DNA of 64,000 nucleotides, taken from the NCBI RefSeq assembly GCF_900215145.1, contig NZ_OBDO01000016.1, positions 17,356 to 81,355 on the forward strand, read 5' to 3'. The notes beneath the pieces are model-generated. The model was not told the origin of the DNA and did not search any database. It was given only the letters and a program-made list of their open reading frames with translations. Shown piece by piece: positions 7,757-16,894 of this stretch (the first letter of the stretch is position 1; every line of letters starts with the position of its first letter). A program made the translations under genes and the position numbers. Source of the stretch: Geodermatophilus sabuli. Lineage in GTDB: Bacteria; Actinomycetota; Actinomycetes; Mycobacteriales; Geodermatophilaceae.

Positions 7757-9238
7757 TCAGCGGGCGGCGGGACGGCGGGCCGGCCCCAGCGGCGGCGGGG
7801 TGGCGGGCAGGAGGGCGCGGGGGTCGCGGGCGCGCAGGGCGCCGGCCCACAGCCCGGTGCCGTAGGCGAGGTCCTCGAGCCGGCGGGCGGCGGCGAACCG
7901 GAGCGGGCCCACCTCCCGCCGGTGCGGCCACCAGGCGAGGACGGCGTCGACGGCAGCGGCCGCGAGCACCGTCCGGCGGGCGCGCCGGGAGACCACCGCC
8001 GCGGCCAGCGCGAGCGGCCAGTGGTGGCGGGTCGCGCTGCGGGCGAGGGTGCGTCCGGCCGCGGCGCTGCCCCGCAGCACGAGGGCGGCGGCCAGGCCGA
8101 GCGGCGGGCGCTCCCCGGGCCGGGCGAGGCGCCGGGCCAGCCGGCCGGTGGCGACGGCGAGCGCCGCACCGGCGGCGGCGACCGCGGGCCGCCGGCCGGT
8201 CAGGGCCAGCCCCCAGGCCAGCGCCGACCAGGGCGAGACGACGACGGGGGCGACCGCGGCGCCGTGCCGGGCGGCCAGCAGCGCCGCCCCGGTGCCGTAG
8301 AAGGCGCGGCGGCGCAGCCACTCCCCGGTCGCCGACGGGTGCTCGTGGGCGACCTCGGCCGCGGGCTCGTAGCGCACCCGCCAGCCGGCCGCGGCCAGCC
8401 GCCAGACGAGGTCGACGTCCTCGGCCACCCGCATGGTCTCGTCGAAGCCCGGGCCGAGGGCCGCGCGGCGGGCCAGCAGCGCGGCGCTGGGCACGTAGGA
8501 GACCGCCGTCCCGGCGGCCACCGGCGCGGGGTGCGGCCCCATGTCCAGTGCGCTGACCGCCGCCTCGTAGCGGTCCACCCACCCACCCGGGGCCGGGGAC
8601 GGCCGGGCGTTCCCCGGCCGGAGGGCGGTGATGCGCGGGGCGACCAGGGCCAGCCGCGGGTCGGCCGCGTGCCGGGCGAGCACCGCGGCCCACCCGGGGC
8701 GCGGCACGCAGTCGGAGTCCAGGAAGGCGACCAGGTCGGTGGCGGCCGAGTCCAGCCCGGCGTTGCGGGCGGCCGCCGGGCCCCGGCTGGCCTCGTGCCG
8801 GAGCACCCGCGCACCGTGGCGCGCCGCGACCGACGCGAGCCCGGCCGCGTCGGCGGAGCCGTCGTCCACCACGACGACCGGCGCCGCAGCGGTGGCCGGG
8901 TCGGCCCGCAGCGCGGCCAGCAGCCGGTCGACCTCGGCCGGCCGGTCCTTGACGGGGACGACGACGGTGAGGTCGACCGCCCCGTCCCCGGGGAGGTCCG
9001 GGTGGGCGAGGCCGGCGTCGAGCAGCCGGGCGGCCAGCGCCGCGGTGGCCGCGTCCCCGACGACGATCCGGTCGCCGCGGAGCAGGTCCCGGGCCCTCGG
9101 CAGCAGGCGGAGCAGCCGCAGCGGGGAGCCGCCGAGCAGCGCCGTCCCGCCGTCCCGCCGGCGGGTTCGCGGGTCGAGCCGGACGGCGAAGCCGTCGGGG
9201 AGCCGGTCGGGGGGCGGCGCCGGGATGGCGGGCGTCAT
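7757..9238 (-). CDS. mftF: Mycofactocin biosynthesis glycosyltransferase MftF
   Basis: The 493-residue product is a GT2-family enzyme. In mycobacteria MftF adds the oligoglucose chain to mycofactocin. The N-terminal ~80 residues (LPDGFAVRLDPRTRR, followed by LLGGSPLRLLRL) are the family-specific leader. The GT-A core starts at VDLTVVVPVKDRPAEVDRLL, with VDDGS near residue 130 and a DSDCVPRPGW metal/nucleotide site. The SYVPSAALLARR and AEDVDLVWRL motifs follow. The C-terminal third is alanine-rich and hydrophobic, probably membrane-associated. ATG 9238 overlaps the stop of the upstream cysteine hydrolase as ATGA, which indicates translational coupling. Length and motifs match MftF well. Confidence 0.92.
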   Translation of the reverse strand: MTPAIPAPPPDRLPDGFAVRLDPRTRRRDGGTALLGGSPLRLLRLLPRARDLLRGDRIVVGDAATAALAARLLDAGLAHPDLPGDGAVDLTVVVPVKDRPAEVDRLLAALRADPATAAAPVVVVDDGSADAAGLASVAARHGARVLRHEASRGPAAARNAGLDSAATDLVAFLDSDCVPRPGWAAVLARHAADPRLALVAPRITALRPGNARPSPAPGGWVDRYEAAVSALDMGPHPAPVAAGTAVSYVPSAALLARRAALGPGFDETMRVAEDVDLVWRLAAAGWRVRYEPAAEVAHEHPSATGEWLRRRAFYGTGAALLAARHGAAVAPVVVSPWSALAWGLALTGRRPAVAAAGAALAVATGRLARRLARPGERPPLGLAAALVLRGSAAAGRTLARSATRHHWPLALAAAVVSRRARRTVLAAAAVDAVLAWWPHRREVGPLRFAAARRLEDLAYGTGLWAGALRARDPRALLPATPPPLGPARRPAAR

Positions 9239-9777
9239 CCCTCCGCGAGGACCTCGGCGGTCGTGGTCACCTCGACCAGGGGCGCGTAGCAACCGAGGAT
9301 CCGCATGGTGTCGTCGTGGGCCTCGTCGCTGGCGCCGGCGCACGCGTCGGAGACCACCCGCACCGGGACGCCGGCGTCGGCCGCGGGCAGCACGGTGGAC
9401 AGCACGCAGCAGTCGGTGGCGACGCCGGCGACGGTGACCGGCCCCTCGCCGACCAGCTCGGCGACGTCGGGCACCCACTTGCCGAAGGTCGGGGCGTCGA
9501 CGACGGGGTGCTCGCCCGGGTCCTCGGACAGCTGGAACAGCGGGATGGCGTGCGCCTCGGTGAAGTAGGAGTACTCCTCGTAGTAGTCCACCCACGCCCC
9601 GACCGGCTTCTCGGGCACCACGAACCGGGTGAAGACCACGCGCTCGCCGAAGGCCTCCACCAGCGTCCGGATGCGCGGCCGGATCTCGTCGAACCGGGGC
9701 GTGGTCCACGGTGAGGTGGTGTCGCGGAAGACCTCCTGGTAGTCGACGACGACCAGCCATCCCTCGGGCGCTGCCAT
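9235..9777 (-). CDS. Isochorismatase-family cysteine hydrolase
   Basis: The 180-residue product has the cysteine hydrolase triad: Asp in VVDYQEVF (about residue 13), Lys in FGKWVPD and Cys in VATDCCVLST. The family hydrolyses amides, nicotinamide or isochorismate; the substrate here cannot be read. ATG 9777 begins MAAPEGWLVVVDYQ. Its stop codon is fused to the mftF start (ATGA), so the two proteins are made together. It is not a core mycofactocin gene, and such coupling makes a cofactor-related or alcohol-pathway role worth considering. It diverges from the DUF427 gene, with 48 bp between the two starts to hold both promoters. Confidence 0.88.
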   Translation of the reverse strand: MAAPEGWLVVVDYQEVFRDTTSPWTTPRFDEIRPRIRTLVEAFGERVVFTRFVVPEKPVGAWVDYYEEYSYFTEAHAIPLFQLSEDPGEHPVVDAPTFGKWVPDVAELVGEGPVTVAGVATDCCVLSTVLPAADAGVPVRVVSDACAGASDEAHDDTMRILGCYAPLVEVTTTAEVLAEG

Positions 9778-9825
9778 GCTCTCGACACTAACGACCGCCC
9801 GGAGGACACCCGCCGAGGAGGCCTC

Positions 9826-10593
9826 GTGCCCGAGTACCCGCAGTCGCTCGTCCCCGCCGGCTCCGTCGCGCCCGCGCCGCGGCGCGTCCGTGCCGTCCTC
9901 GCCGGCCGGACGGTCCTGGACACCGTGCGCGCCCGGTACGTGTGGGAGTGGCCGCCCTACCCCCAGTACTACGTCCCGCTGGCCGACGTCGACACCTCGC
10001 TGCTGCTCGACGAGGGCACGTCGGAGCAGACCCCGCGCGGAACGGCCCGGCACGCGGCGCTGGTCGTGGGCGACGTGCACCGGCCCGGCGCGGCCGCACT
10101 CCACGGTGCCGACGCCCCGGAACAGCTCCGGGACACCGTGCGCTTCGAGTGGTCGGCGCTGGACGCATGGTTCGAGGAGGACGAGGAGGTCTTCGTGCAC
10201 CCCCGCAACCCCTACGCGCGGGTCGACGCGGTGCGCTCCACCCGCCACGTGCGCGTCGAGCTCGACGGCGTCGTGCTCGCCGAGTCCGGCGCACCGGTCA
10301 TGGTCTTCGAGACCGGGCTGCCCCCGCGCACCTACTTCCCCCGCTCGGCGGTCGACTCCACCCACCTCGTGCCCAGCACGACCCGGACGCAGTGCCCGTA
10401 CAAGGGCCACACCAGCGCGTACTGGTCGGTCGAGGTCGGTGGCACCGTCCACCCCGACCTGGCGTGGTCCTACGACTTCCCCACCCGTGACGTGCTCCCG
10501 ATCGCCGGGATGGTGGCCTTCTTCGACGAGAAGGTCGACGTCGTGGTCGACGGGCAGCGCCAGGAGCGGCCGCACACCCCGTTCTCCGACTAA
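9826..10593 (+). CDS. DUF427 domain protein, tandem domains
   Basis: The 255-residue product contains two related DUF427 units. The first (residues ~20-110) has VRARYVWEWPPYPQYYVP. The second (~130-240) has VFETGLPPRTYFPRSAVD, then CPYKGHTSAYWSVE and the characteristic AWSYDFPTRDVLPIAGMVAFFDEKVD. DUF427 proteins form a small beta-barrel of unknown biochemical role. GTG 9826 is preceded by GAGGAGG. The last four bases overlap the 3' end of convergent mftE. The gene lies inside the mycofactocin island, but nothing in the sequence proves a shared function. Confidence 0.85.
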   Translation: MPEYPQSLVPAGSVAPAPRRVRAVLAGRTVLDTVRARYVWEWPPYPQYYVPLADVDTSLLLDEGTSEQTPRGTARHAALVVGDVHRPGAAALHGADAPEQLRDTVRFEWSALDAWFEEDEEVFVHPRNPYARVDAVRSTRHVRVELDGVVLAESGAPVMVFETGLPPRTYFPRSAVDSTHLVPSTTRTQCPYKGHTSAYWSVEVGGTVHPDLAWSYDFPTRDVLPIAGMVAFFDEKVDVVVDGQRQERPHTPFSD

Positions 10594-11294
10594 CCGCGCA
10601 GCCGCCCCGCGGGGTCGACGTCCCAGGTCCGGACGGCGGCGGCGAGCCGGGCGGCCATGGTCGCCAGCAGCTGCGCGCCCTCCGCGGCCGAGGCCCCCGC
10701 CGGGTCGCCGAGCACCCCGGTCGGGCTCACCCCGCGCACCCCCTCGGCCCGCAGCCGCGGCAACAGCTCGGCGATGGGGGTCGTGTCCCCCGCGACGGCC
10801 CGGCCGGCGCGGACCAGCGCTGGTTCCACGTGCAACACCAGTGAGGTCTCGGTGCGCCCGGCGTGCGCGTCGGCCCCGGGGACGCCGCACGGGAACCAGG
10901 CGACGTCCCGCCCCTCGGAGCGCAGCTGCCGCCCGGCGGTCCGCAGCGCGTCGAGGTTGCCCCCGTGACCGTTGACCAGCACCAGGCGGCCGGCCCACCG
11001 GCAGGCCGAGCGGCCGTACTCCACGAGCAGGCCGGTGAGCGCCTCGGTGCCGATGGAGATCGTCCCGGGGAAGCCCTCGTGCTCGCCGCTGGCGCCGTAC
11101 GCGAGGGCAGGGGCGAGCAGTGCGCCGTCCAGGTCGCCGGCCGCGGCCTCGGCCACCGTGCAGGCCACCGTGGTGTCGGTGGCCAGCGGGAGGTGGTGGC
11201 CGTGCTGCTCGACCGCGCCGAGCGGCACGAGCAGCAGTGGACGCTCGGGGAGCTCGGGCCACACGGCACCGGCGAGGGACGTCACCGGCCCCAC
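10590..11294 (-). CDS. mftE: Mycofactocin precursor peptide peptidase MftE (creatininase family)
   Basis: The 234-residue product is a metal-dependent creatininase-fold peptidase. In the characterised pathway MftE cleaves the MftC-modified MftA peptide to release the Val-Tyr-derived AHDP. Metal-site motifs are present: VPLGAVEQHGHHLPLATDT near residue 25-43, a conserved GxSxEH motif (GASGEHEGFPGTISI) near 75, and NGHGGN near 108, followed by the DAHAGRTETS segment. GTG 11294 is used, and GTG 11285 three codons later is equally possible. It is separated from mftF by two genes rather than lying next to mftC as in mycobacteria. Confidence 0.92.
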   Translation of the reverse strand: MGPVTSLAGAVWPELPERPLLLVPLGAVEQHGHHLPLATDTTVACTVAEAAAGDLDGALLAPALAYGASGEHEGFPGTISIGTEALTGLLVEYGRSACRWAGRLVLVNGHGGNLDALRTAGRQLRSEGRDVAWFPCGVPGADAHAGRTETSLVLHVEPALVRAGRAVAGDTTPIAELLPRLRAEGVRGVSPTGVLGDPAGASAAEGAQLLATMAARLAAAVRTWDVDPAGRLRG

Positions 11295-11321
11295 CCTATG
11301 GGCGGCCCGGGCGGGGTCCGC

Positions 11322-12200
11322 TCACTCCGTCGTCCTGAACACCCGCGCCGCCAGCGTGACCAGTCCCAGGGTGATGACGGCGACGGTGAGCAGCTGGACA
11401 CCCACCGGCACCTCCCAGCCCCACCAGGTGAGCACCGGCAGCAGCCGCTGCTGCTCCTCGGCGGTCAGCGACAGGTGCGACAGCGTGAGGTGCCGCATCG
11501 GCTGGACGACGTAGGTCAGCGGGTTGAGGCGGGTCAGGACGGCGAGCCAGTCCGGCAGCCCGGAGACGGGGAACAGCGCCCCCGACAGGAACATCATCGG
11601 CATGATCAGCAGCTGGCTGACCGGCATCGCCGTTTGGATGGTCTTGATCCGGGTGGACAGCAGCACGCCGAGCGCGGTCAGCAGCAGCGACCCGAGGAAC
11701 AGGCACCCCACCAGCGCGAGCAGCAGGGTCGGGGAGTAGGGGATGCCGACGGTGCCGACCAGGGCCAGCAGGACCAGGCTCTGCGCGGTGGCGACGACGG
11801 CCCCGCCCAGGCACTTGCCCCAGATGATCGCGCTGCGGGAGATCGGCGCGACCATCATCTCGCGCAGGAAGCCGAACTCCCGGTCCCAGACCAGCGAGAT
11901 GCCGGCGAACGCCGCGGTGAACAGCACCGACGTCGCCAGGACGCCGGGGAACAGGAAGGTCTGGAAGCTGACGTCGCCCCCGGTGTCGACGATGCTGGCC
12001 AGCCCGGTGCCCATCACGAAGATGAACAGGACCGGCTGCAGCAGCATGGTCAGCATCCGGGCGCGGTCCTGGCGCAGCCGGGTCAGTTCGCGACGCATGA
12101 CGACCCAGGTCGCCCGCAGTTCGTGGGCCAGGTCGCTGCGCACCTCGCCCAGCGGCGCGGGGGCGGGGGTCGCCGTGACGGCGGTCTCGCGGGTCGTCAT
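11322..12200 (-). CDS. ABC-2 type exporter permease (DrrB-like)
   Basis: The 292-residue product has about six membrane segments. The first follows the cytoplasmic RRELTRLRQDRARML stretch. The ABC-2 signature region NPLTYVVQPMRHL lies near residue 235. It pairs with the ATPase ending 4 bp upstream and forms a two-gene daunorubicin-resistance-type exporter. The substrate is unknown. The nearby TetR gene suggests it responds to a small hydrophobic compound. The location inside the mycofactocin island may be coincidence. Confidence 0.9.
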   Translation of the reverse strand: MTTRETAVTATPAPAPLGEVRSDLAHELRATWVVMRRELTRLRQDRARMLTMLLQPVLFIFVMGTGLASIVDTGGDVSFQTFLFPGVLATSVLFTAAFAGISLVWDREFGFLREMMVAPISRSAIIWGKCLGGAVVATAQSLVLLALVGTVGIPYSPTLLLALVGCLFLGSLLLTALGVLLSTRIKTIQTAMPVSQLLIMPMMFLSGALFPVSGLPDWLAVLTRLNPLTYVVQPMRHLTLSHLSLTAEEQQRLLPVLTWWGWEVPVGVQLLTVAVITLGLVTLAARVFRTTE

Positions 12201-12203
12201 GTC

Positions 12204-13196
<993 letters not shown>

Positions 13197-13209
13197 GGCG
13201 GGAACAGTT

Positions 13210-13226
13210 CTCTAACGGCGTTAGAG
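13210..13226. promoter_or_regulatory. TetR-type operator palindrome
   Basis: The arms CTCTAAC and GTTAGAG are perfect inverted repeats around GGC. The site lies in the 30-bp space between the divergent ABC exporter and TetR gene and touches the first possible TetR start. That is the usual place for autorepression. Confidence 0.65.
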
Positions 13227-13915
13227 TGTCAAGCGTGAATCCCGAGGCGGCGACGGAGCGGGCGCCGGTGACCCGCGAGGCGGTGGTCGACGCGGCGCTG
13301 GCGTTGCTCGCCGACGGCGGCCTGGAGGCGGTGTCCTTCCGGCGGATCGCCGCCCGGCTGGGCGTCTCCGGCCCGACCCTGTACTGGCACGTCGACAACA
13401 AGCGCCAGCTCATGGACCTCATGGCCGAGGAACTGTTCCGCCGGGCCGGCGTCGACCACGCAGCACCGGCGCCCGGCCAGCCGTGGTGGGAGTGGCTGCG
13501 GGAGGACGCCCGGGCGATGTTCGCCGCGCTCGTCGGCACGCGCGACGCGCCCCGCGTGCTGGCCGGCAACCGGCCCGGGCGGGAGAGCCTGGCGCGGATC
13601 GAGCGGTCCCTGGGCGTCCTGGTCGAGGCGGGGCTCACGCCGGGTGGGGCCCAGCACGTGCTGTTCGCGATCGGCTCGTACGTGATCGGCAGCGCGACCG
13701 AGTGGCAGGCGGAGGCCGAGCGCAGCCGCACCACCCCGCTTCCCGGAGCCGACGACGAGGACGCCAACGCGCGGCGGGCGGAGGTCCTCGCCGACCAGCC
13801 CGTGCTGCTCGCCGCGATCACCGAGGTGCTCGGCCAGCCGCACGAGACGACGTTCGAGTTCGGCCTGGACCTGATCATCGAGGGGCTGCGGGCCCGCTAC
13901 GCGCCGGACGCCTGA
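13226..13915 (+). CDS. TetR-family repressor of the adjacent ABC exporter
   Basis: The 229-residue product has an N-terminal helix-turn-helix (EAVSFRRIAARLGVSGPTLY) followed by WHVDNKRQLMDLMAEEL. This is the TetR/ActII type with a TetR_C ligand-binding domain in the rest of the protein. It diverges from the DrrAB-like pair with a perfect palindrome between them, so it most likely represses both and responds to an exported compound. Starts at GTG 13226 or GTG 13235 are both possible. The former overlaps the operator and neither has a ribosome site, which suggests a leaderless transcript. The end lies 9 bp from a convergent OYE gene. Confidence 0.88.
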   Translation: MSSVNPEAATERAPVTREAVVDAALALLADGGLEAVSFRRIAARLGVSGPTLYWHVDNKRQLMDLMAEELFRRAGVDHAAPAPGQPWWEWLREDARAMFAALVGTRDAPRVLAGNRPGRESLARIERSLGVLVEAGLTPGGAQHVLFAIGSYVIGSATEWQAEAERSRTTPLPGADDEDANARRAEVLADQPVLLAAITEVLGQPHETTFEFGLDLIIEGLRARYAPDA

Positions 13916-13924
13916 CCCCGGCGA

Positions 13925-15856
13925 TCACAGCGCCGCGCCCACCCGCTCGCCGTCCAGGGTGGCCGCCGAGGCCCGCCGCGGCGCCAGGCAGTCCCCGACC
14001 CGGTGCACCTCCAGGCCGCTGTCGGCCAGGGCGCGCCACAGTTCGTCGTCGGCCCGGGCGGGCGTGGCCGCGACGACCCAGTCGACGGTGCGCTCCTCCC
14101 GCGTGCCGGTCGGGTGGTGCAGCAGCCGGACGACCCGCCCCTCGACGCCCTCGACCACGCGGTCGGTGCTCTGCCGGATGCCGAGCTCGGTCGCGCGCCG
14201 CCGCCAGCGGGGCGCGTCCAGTGTCAGCCCGAGGTCCTGCCCGACGACCATCGCCGCCGTCGTCACCTCGACGGTGCAGCCGCGGCCGGCCAGCAACTCG
14301 GCGACCGACGGCGCCGCGGAGGCACCCAGGTCGTCGACGACGAGGACGTCGCCGGTCGGGGCGACCCGGCCGGCCAGCACGTCCCGGACGTCGACCACCC
14401 GCTCGCCCGGACCCGCCCACGCCGGACGGGCGGGGCGGGCACCGGTGGCGAGCACGACGGCGTCGGGCGCCTCGGCTCGGACCAGCTCCGCCGTGGCGCG
14501 GACCCCCGTGCGGACCTCCACCCCCGCCCGCGCGCACTCGGCCGCCAGGTCGTCCACCAGGGGCCGCAGCCCGTGCCGGCCGGGGGCGGACGCCGCGAGC
14601 ACGACCGCGCCGCCCGTCGCGGCCGCCCGCTCCAGGAGGGTCACCGCGTGGCCCCGCTGCGCGGCGGTGGCGGCCGCACGGAGCCCGGCCGGGCCGCCGC
14701 CGACGACGAGCACCCGCCGCCGCCGGACCGGGGTCGGCAGCGGCGCCTCGCGGCCGGCGCGCGGGTTGGTCACGCAGCCCAGGGGTCGGTTGAGGCCCAC
14801 CCGGCCCACGCACTCCTGGTTGCAGCCCAGGCAGGTGCGGATCTCACCGGCCCGCCCGCCGAACGCCTTGGCCGCGAACTCCGGGTCGGCGATCTGCCCG
14901 CGGGCGACGCCGACCAGGTCGCAGTCGCCGTCGGCCAGCGCCCGCTCGGCCTGCTCCGGCGTGAGGAACCGGCCGACGCCGATGACCGGCACCCCGGCGG
15001 CGGCGCGGATCGCGGCGGAGACGGGACGCGCGTAGCCGGGCGGGGTGGTCATCGGCGGGATGACGCGCTCCAGGGTCGCCGTCGCGACGCCGACCGTGGT
15101 GCTCACGTAGTCGACGAGGCCGCGGCCGCCCAGCAACCCGGCGGTGGCGGCGGCCTCGGCGAGCGTCGTCCCGCCGTCCACGGCCTCGTCGCCGGCGAGG
15201 CGGACGCCGAGCGCGCGGCCGGGCCCGATCGCCTCCCGGACCGCGGTGAGCACCTCCACGAGGAAGCGGGCACGGCCCGCCAGCTCGCCGCCGTAGCCGT
15301 CAGTCCGCCGGTTGGTGGCGCGGGAGAGGAACTGGCGGGCGAGGGAGGACTGCGAGGCCTGGACCTCGACGCCGTCGAAGCCGCCGAGGACGCAGCGGGC
15401 GGCGACGTCGGCGTAGCCGGCGACCAGCCGCGCGATCTCCGCGGTGGACACCTCGCGCGGGACCTCGCGGAACAGCGGGTCGGGCACCGCCGACGGCGCG
15501 CTGACCGGCGCCCGGGTGTGCCGGCCGTCGGACTGGCCGCCGTTGTGGTTGAGCTGGGCGAACACCAGCGCCCCGTGCGCGTGGACGGCGTCGGTGACCC
15601 GGCGGTAGCCGGGCACGACCGCGGGGTCGTACCCGCGGAGGAGCTTCTCGTAGGGCCGGTCGGCGGGGTCCGTCGACGACTCCTCGACCACGACCAGCCC
15701 GGCTCCTCCGGCCGCCCGCGCGCCGTAGTAGGCGGCGTGCCGCTCGGTGGGCAGTCCGTCGACGGCGTAGTTGGTGAGATGGGCAGGGAAGACGACCCGG
15801 TTGGGGAGGGTCACCGGCCCCACGCGCAGCGGGGCCACCAGCCGCTCGAAGCCCAC
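13925..15856 (-). CDS. Mycofactocin-associated FadH/OYE-family oxidoreductase A
   Basis: The 643-residue product has an FMN-binding Old Yellow Enzyme TIM barrel (residues ~1-330), then a [4Fe-4S] site with Cys342, Cys345, Cys349 and Cys361, then FAD/NAD-binding domains starting at VVGGGPAGLRAA near residue 385. This is the 2,4-dienoyl-CoA reductase layout. Two such genes mark many mycofactocin clusters outside mycobacteria, where they are named only by association. GTG 15856 follows GAGGAGG. It may reduce an unsaturated substrate or act on the cofactor itself. All iron-sulfur ligands are intact. The substrate is unknown. Confidence 0.88.
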   Translation of the reverse strand: MGFERLVAPLRVGPVTLPNRVVFPAHLTNYAVDGLPTERHAAYYGARAAGGAGLVVVEESSTDPADRPYEKLLRGYDPAVVPGYRRVTDAVHAHGALVFAQLNHNGGQSDGRHTRAPVSAPSAVPDPLFREVPREVSTAEIARLVAGYADVAARCVLGGFDGVEVQASQSSLARQFLSRATNRRTDGYGGELAGRARFLVEVLTAVREAIGPGRALGVRLAGDEAVDGGTTLAEAAATAGLLGGRGLVDYVSTTVGVATATLERVIPPMTTPPGYARPVSAAIRAAAGVPVIGVGRFLTPEQAERALADGDCDLVGVARGQIADPEFAAKAFGGRAGEIRTCLGCNQECVGRVGLNRPLGCVTNPRAGREAPLPTPVRRRRVLVVGGGPAGLRAAATAAQRGHAVTLLERAAATGGAVVLAASAPGRHGLRPLVDDLAAECARAGVEVRTGVRATAELVRAEAPDAVVLATGARPARPAWAGPGERVVDVRDVLAGRVAPTGDVLVVDDLGASAAPSVAELLAGRGCTVEVTTAAMVVGQDLGLTLDAPRWRRRATELGIRQSTDRVVEGVEGRVVRLLHHPTGTREERTVDWVVAATPARADDELWRALADSGLEVHRVGDCLAPRRASAATLDGERVGAAL

Positions 15857-15925
15857 CCGCACCTCCTCGTCCGGTCTCCCGCGCCCGCGCCCGCCGAAGA
15901 GTAGGCGGCCGGGGAGACTCGGCCC

Positions 15926-16303
15926 ATGGCTCCTCGACGCTGCCCCTGCGGAACCGGGCTGCCGTACGCCGAGTGCTGCGGCCGGCTGCACGACGGGACG
16001 ACGGCCGCGGGCACCGCCGAGCAGCTGATGCGGTCGCGGTACAGCGCGTTCGCCGTCGGGGACGCGGCCTACCTGCTGGCCACCTGGCACCCGGCCACCC
16101 GGCCGGCGTCGCTGGAGCTGGACCCGTCGGTGCGCTGGACCGGCCTGGACGTGATCGGCGTCACCGGCGGTGGGCTGCTGGCGCGGGAGGCGACGGTGGA
16201 GTTCCGCGCCTGGTACCGGCACGACGGGGACACCGGCAGCCGGCACGAGGTGAGCCGGTTCGTCCGCGAGGACGGCGCCTGGCGCTACGTCGACGCCGTC
16301 TGA
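15926..16303 (+). CDS. YchJ-family SEC-C zinc-motif protein
   Basis: The 125-residue product begins with the SEC-C zinc site CPCGTGLPYAECC, followed by MRSRYSAFAVGDAAYLLATW, the hallmark of the YchJ/UPF0225 family. A NTF2-like C-terminal part ends RFVREDGAWRYVDA. The biochemical role of the family is not established. It begins at ATG 15926 between two convergent mycofactocin-associated genes and has no obvious operon partner. The 111 bp after it hold no gene. Confidence 0.9.
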   Translation: MAPRRCPCGTGLPYAECCGRLHDGTTAAGTAEQLMRSRYSAFAVGDAAYLLATWHPATRPASLELDPSVRWTGLDVIGVTGGGLLAREATVEFRAWYRHDGDTGSRHEVSRFVREDGAWRYVDAV

Positions 16304-16414
16304 CGGCCCGCCGCCGCGGTTCCGGACCGACGGCGTCCGCGACGTCCGGTGTCGGCGCGCCCCCGGCGGGGCAGGGAGGGAGGGACACCCGTTCCCGCCC
16401 GACGAGAGGACGCC

Positions 16415-16894
16415 ATGACCACCGAGGACACCCGCAAGGTCGCCGAGCTGATCAAGGGGGAGCGGTTCGCCTTCCTCACCACCGTCGCCCCCGAGGGGAA
16501 ACTGACCAGCCGCCCCATGACGCTGCAGGAGGTCGAGTTCGACGGCGACCTGTGGTTCTTCGCCGAGCGCGGCAGCGACTGGCTGACCCACATCGCCACC
16601 TCCCCGCAGGTCAACGTCGGCGTGGGGTCCGGAGGCACCTGGGTGTCGCTCACCGGGCACGCCTCGGTCGTGGACGACGTGGCGAAGAAGAAGGAGCTGT
16701 GGAACAGCGGGGTCGAGGCCTGGCTGCCGCAGGGTCCCGAGGACCCCTCCGCCGTGCTGATCAAGGTCGACGCCGACTCGGCGGAGTACTGGGACACCCC
16801 GGGTGGCCGCCTGGCGACCGCCTTCAGCTTCGTGAAGGCCAAGGCCACCGGGGAGCGCATGGAGGCCGGCGAGAGCCACAAGGTCGACCTCTAG
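16415..16894 (+). CDS. Pyridoxamine 5'-phosphate oxidase-like flavoprotein (general stress type)
   Basis: The 159-residue product has the split-barrel FMN fold: FAFLTTVAPEGKLTSRPMT near residue 20, DGDLWFFAERGSDW, then AEYWDTPGGRLATAFSFVKA near the end. This matches the COG3871 general stress protein group, which binds FMN or F420. ATG 16415 has GAGAGGA upstream. Its last four bases overlap the end of the convergent OYE gene. The actual reaction is not known. Confidence 0.88.
   Translation: MTTEDTRKVAELIKGERFAFLTTVAPEGKLTSRPMTLQEVEFDGDLWFFAERGSDWLTHIATSPQVNVGVGSGGTWVSLTGHASVVDDVAKKKELWNSGVEAWLPQGPEDPSAVLIKVDADSAEYWDTPGGRLATAFSFVKAKATGERMEAGESHKVDL

Noticed and set aside
13925..15856. OYE oxidoreductase as MftD
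   Set aside because: MftD is an FMN alpha-hydroxyacid-oxidase-like protein of about 390 residues. This one has an OYE barrel, a 4Fe-4S site and an FAD domain.
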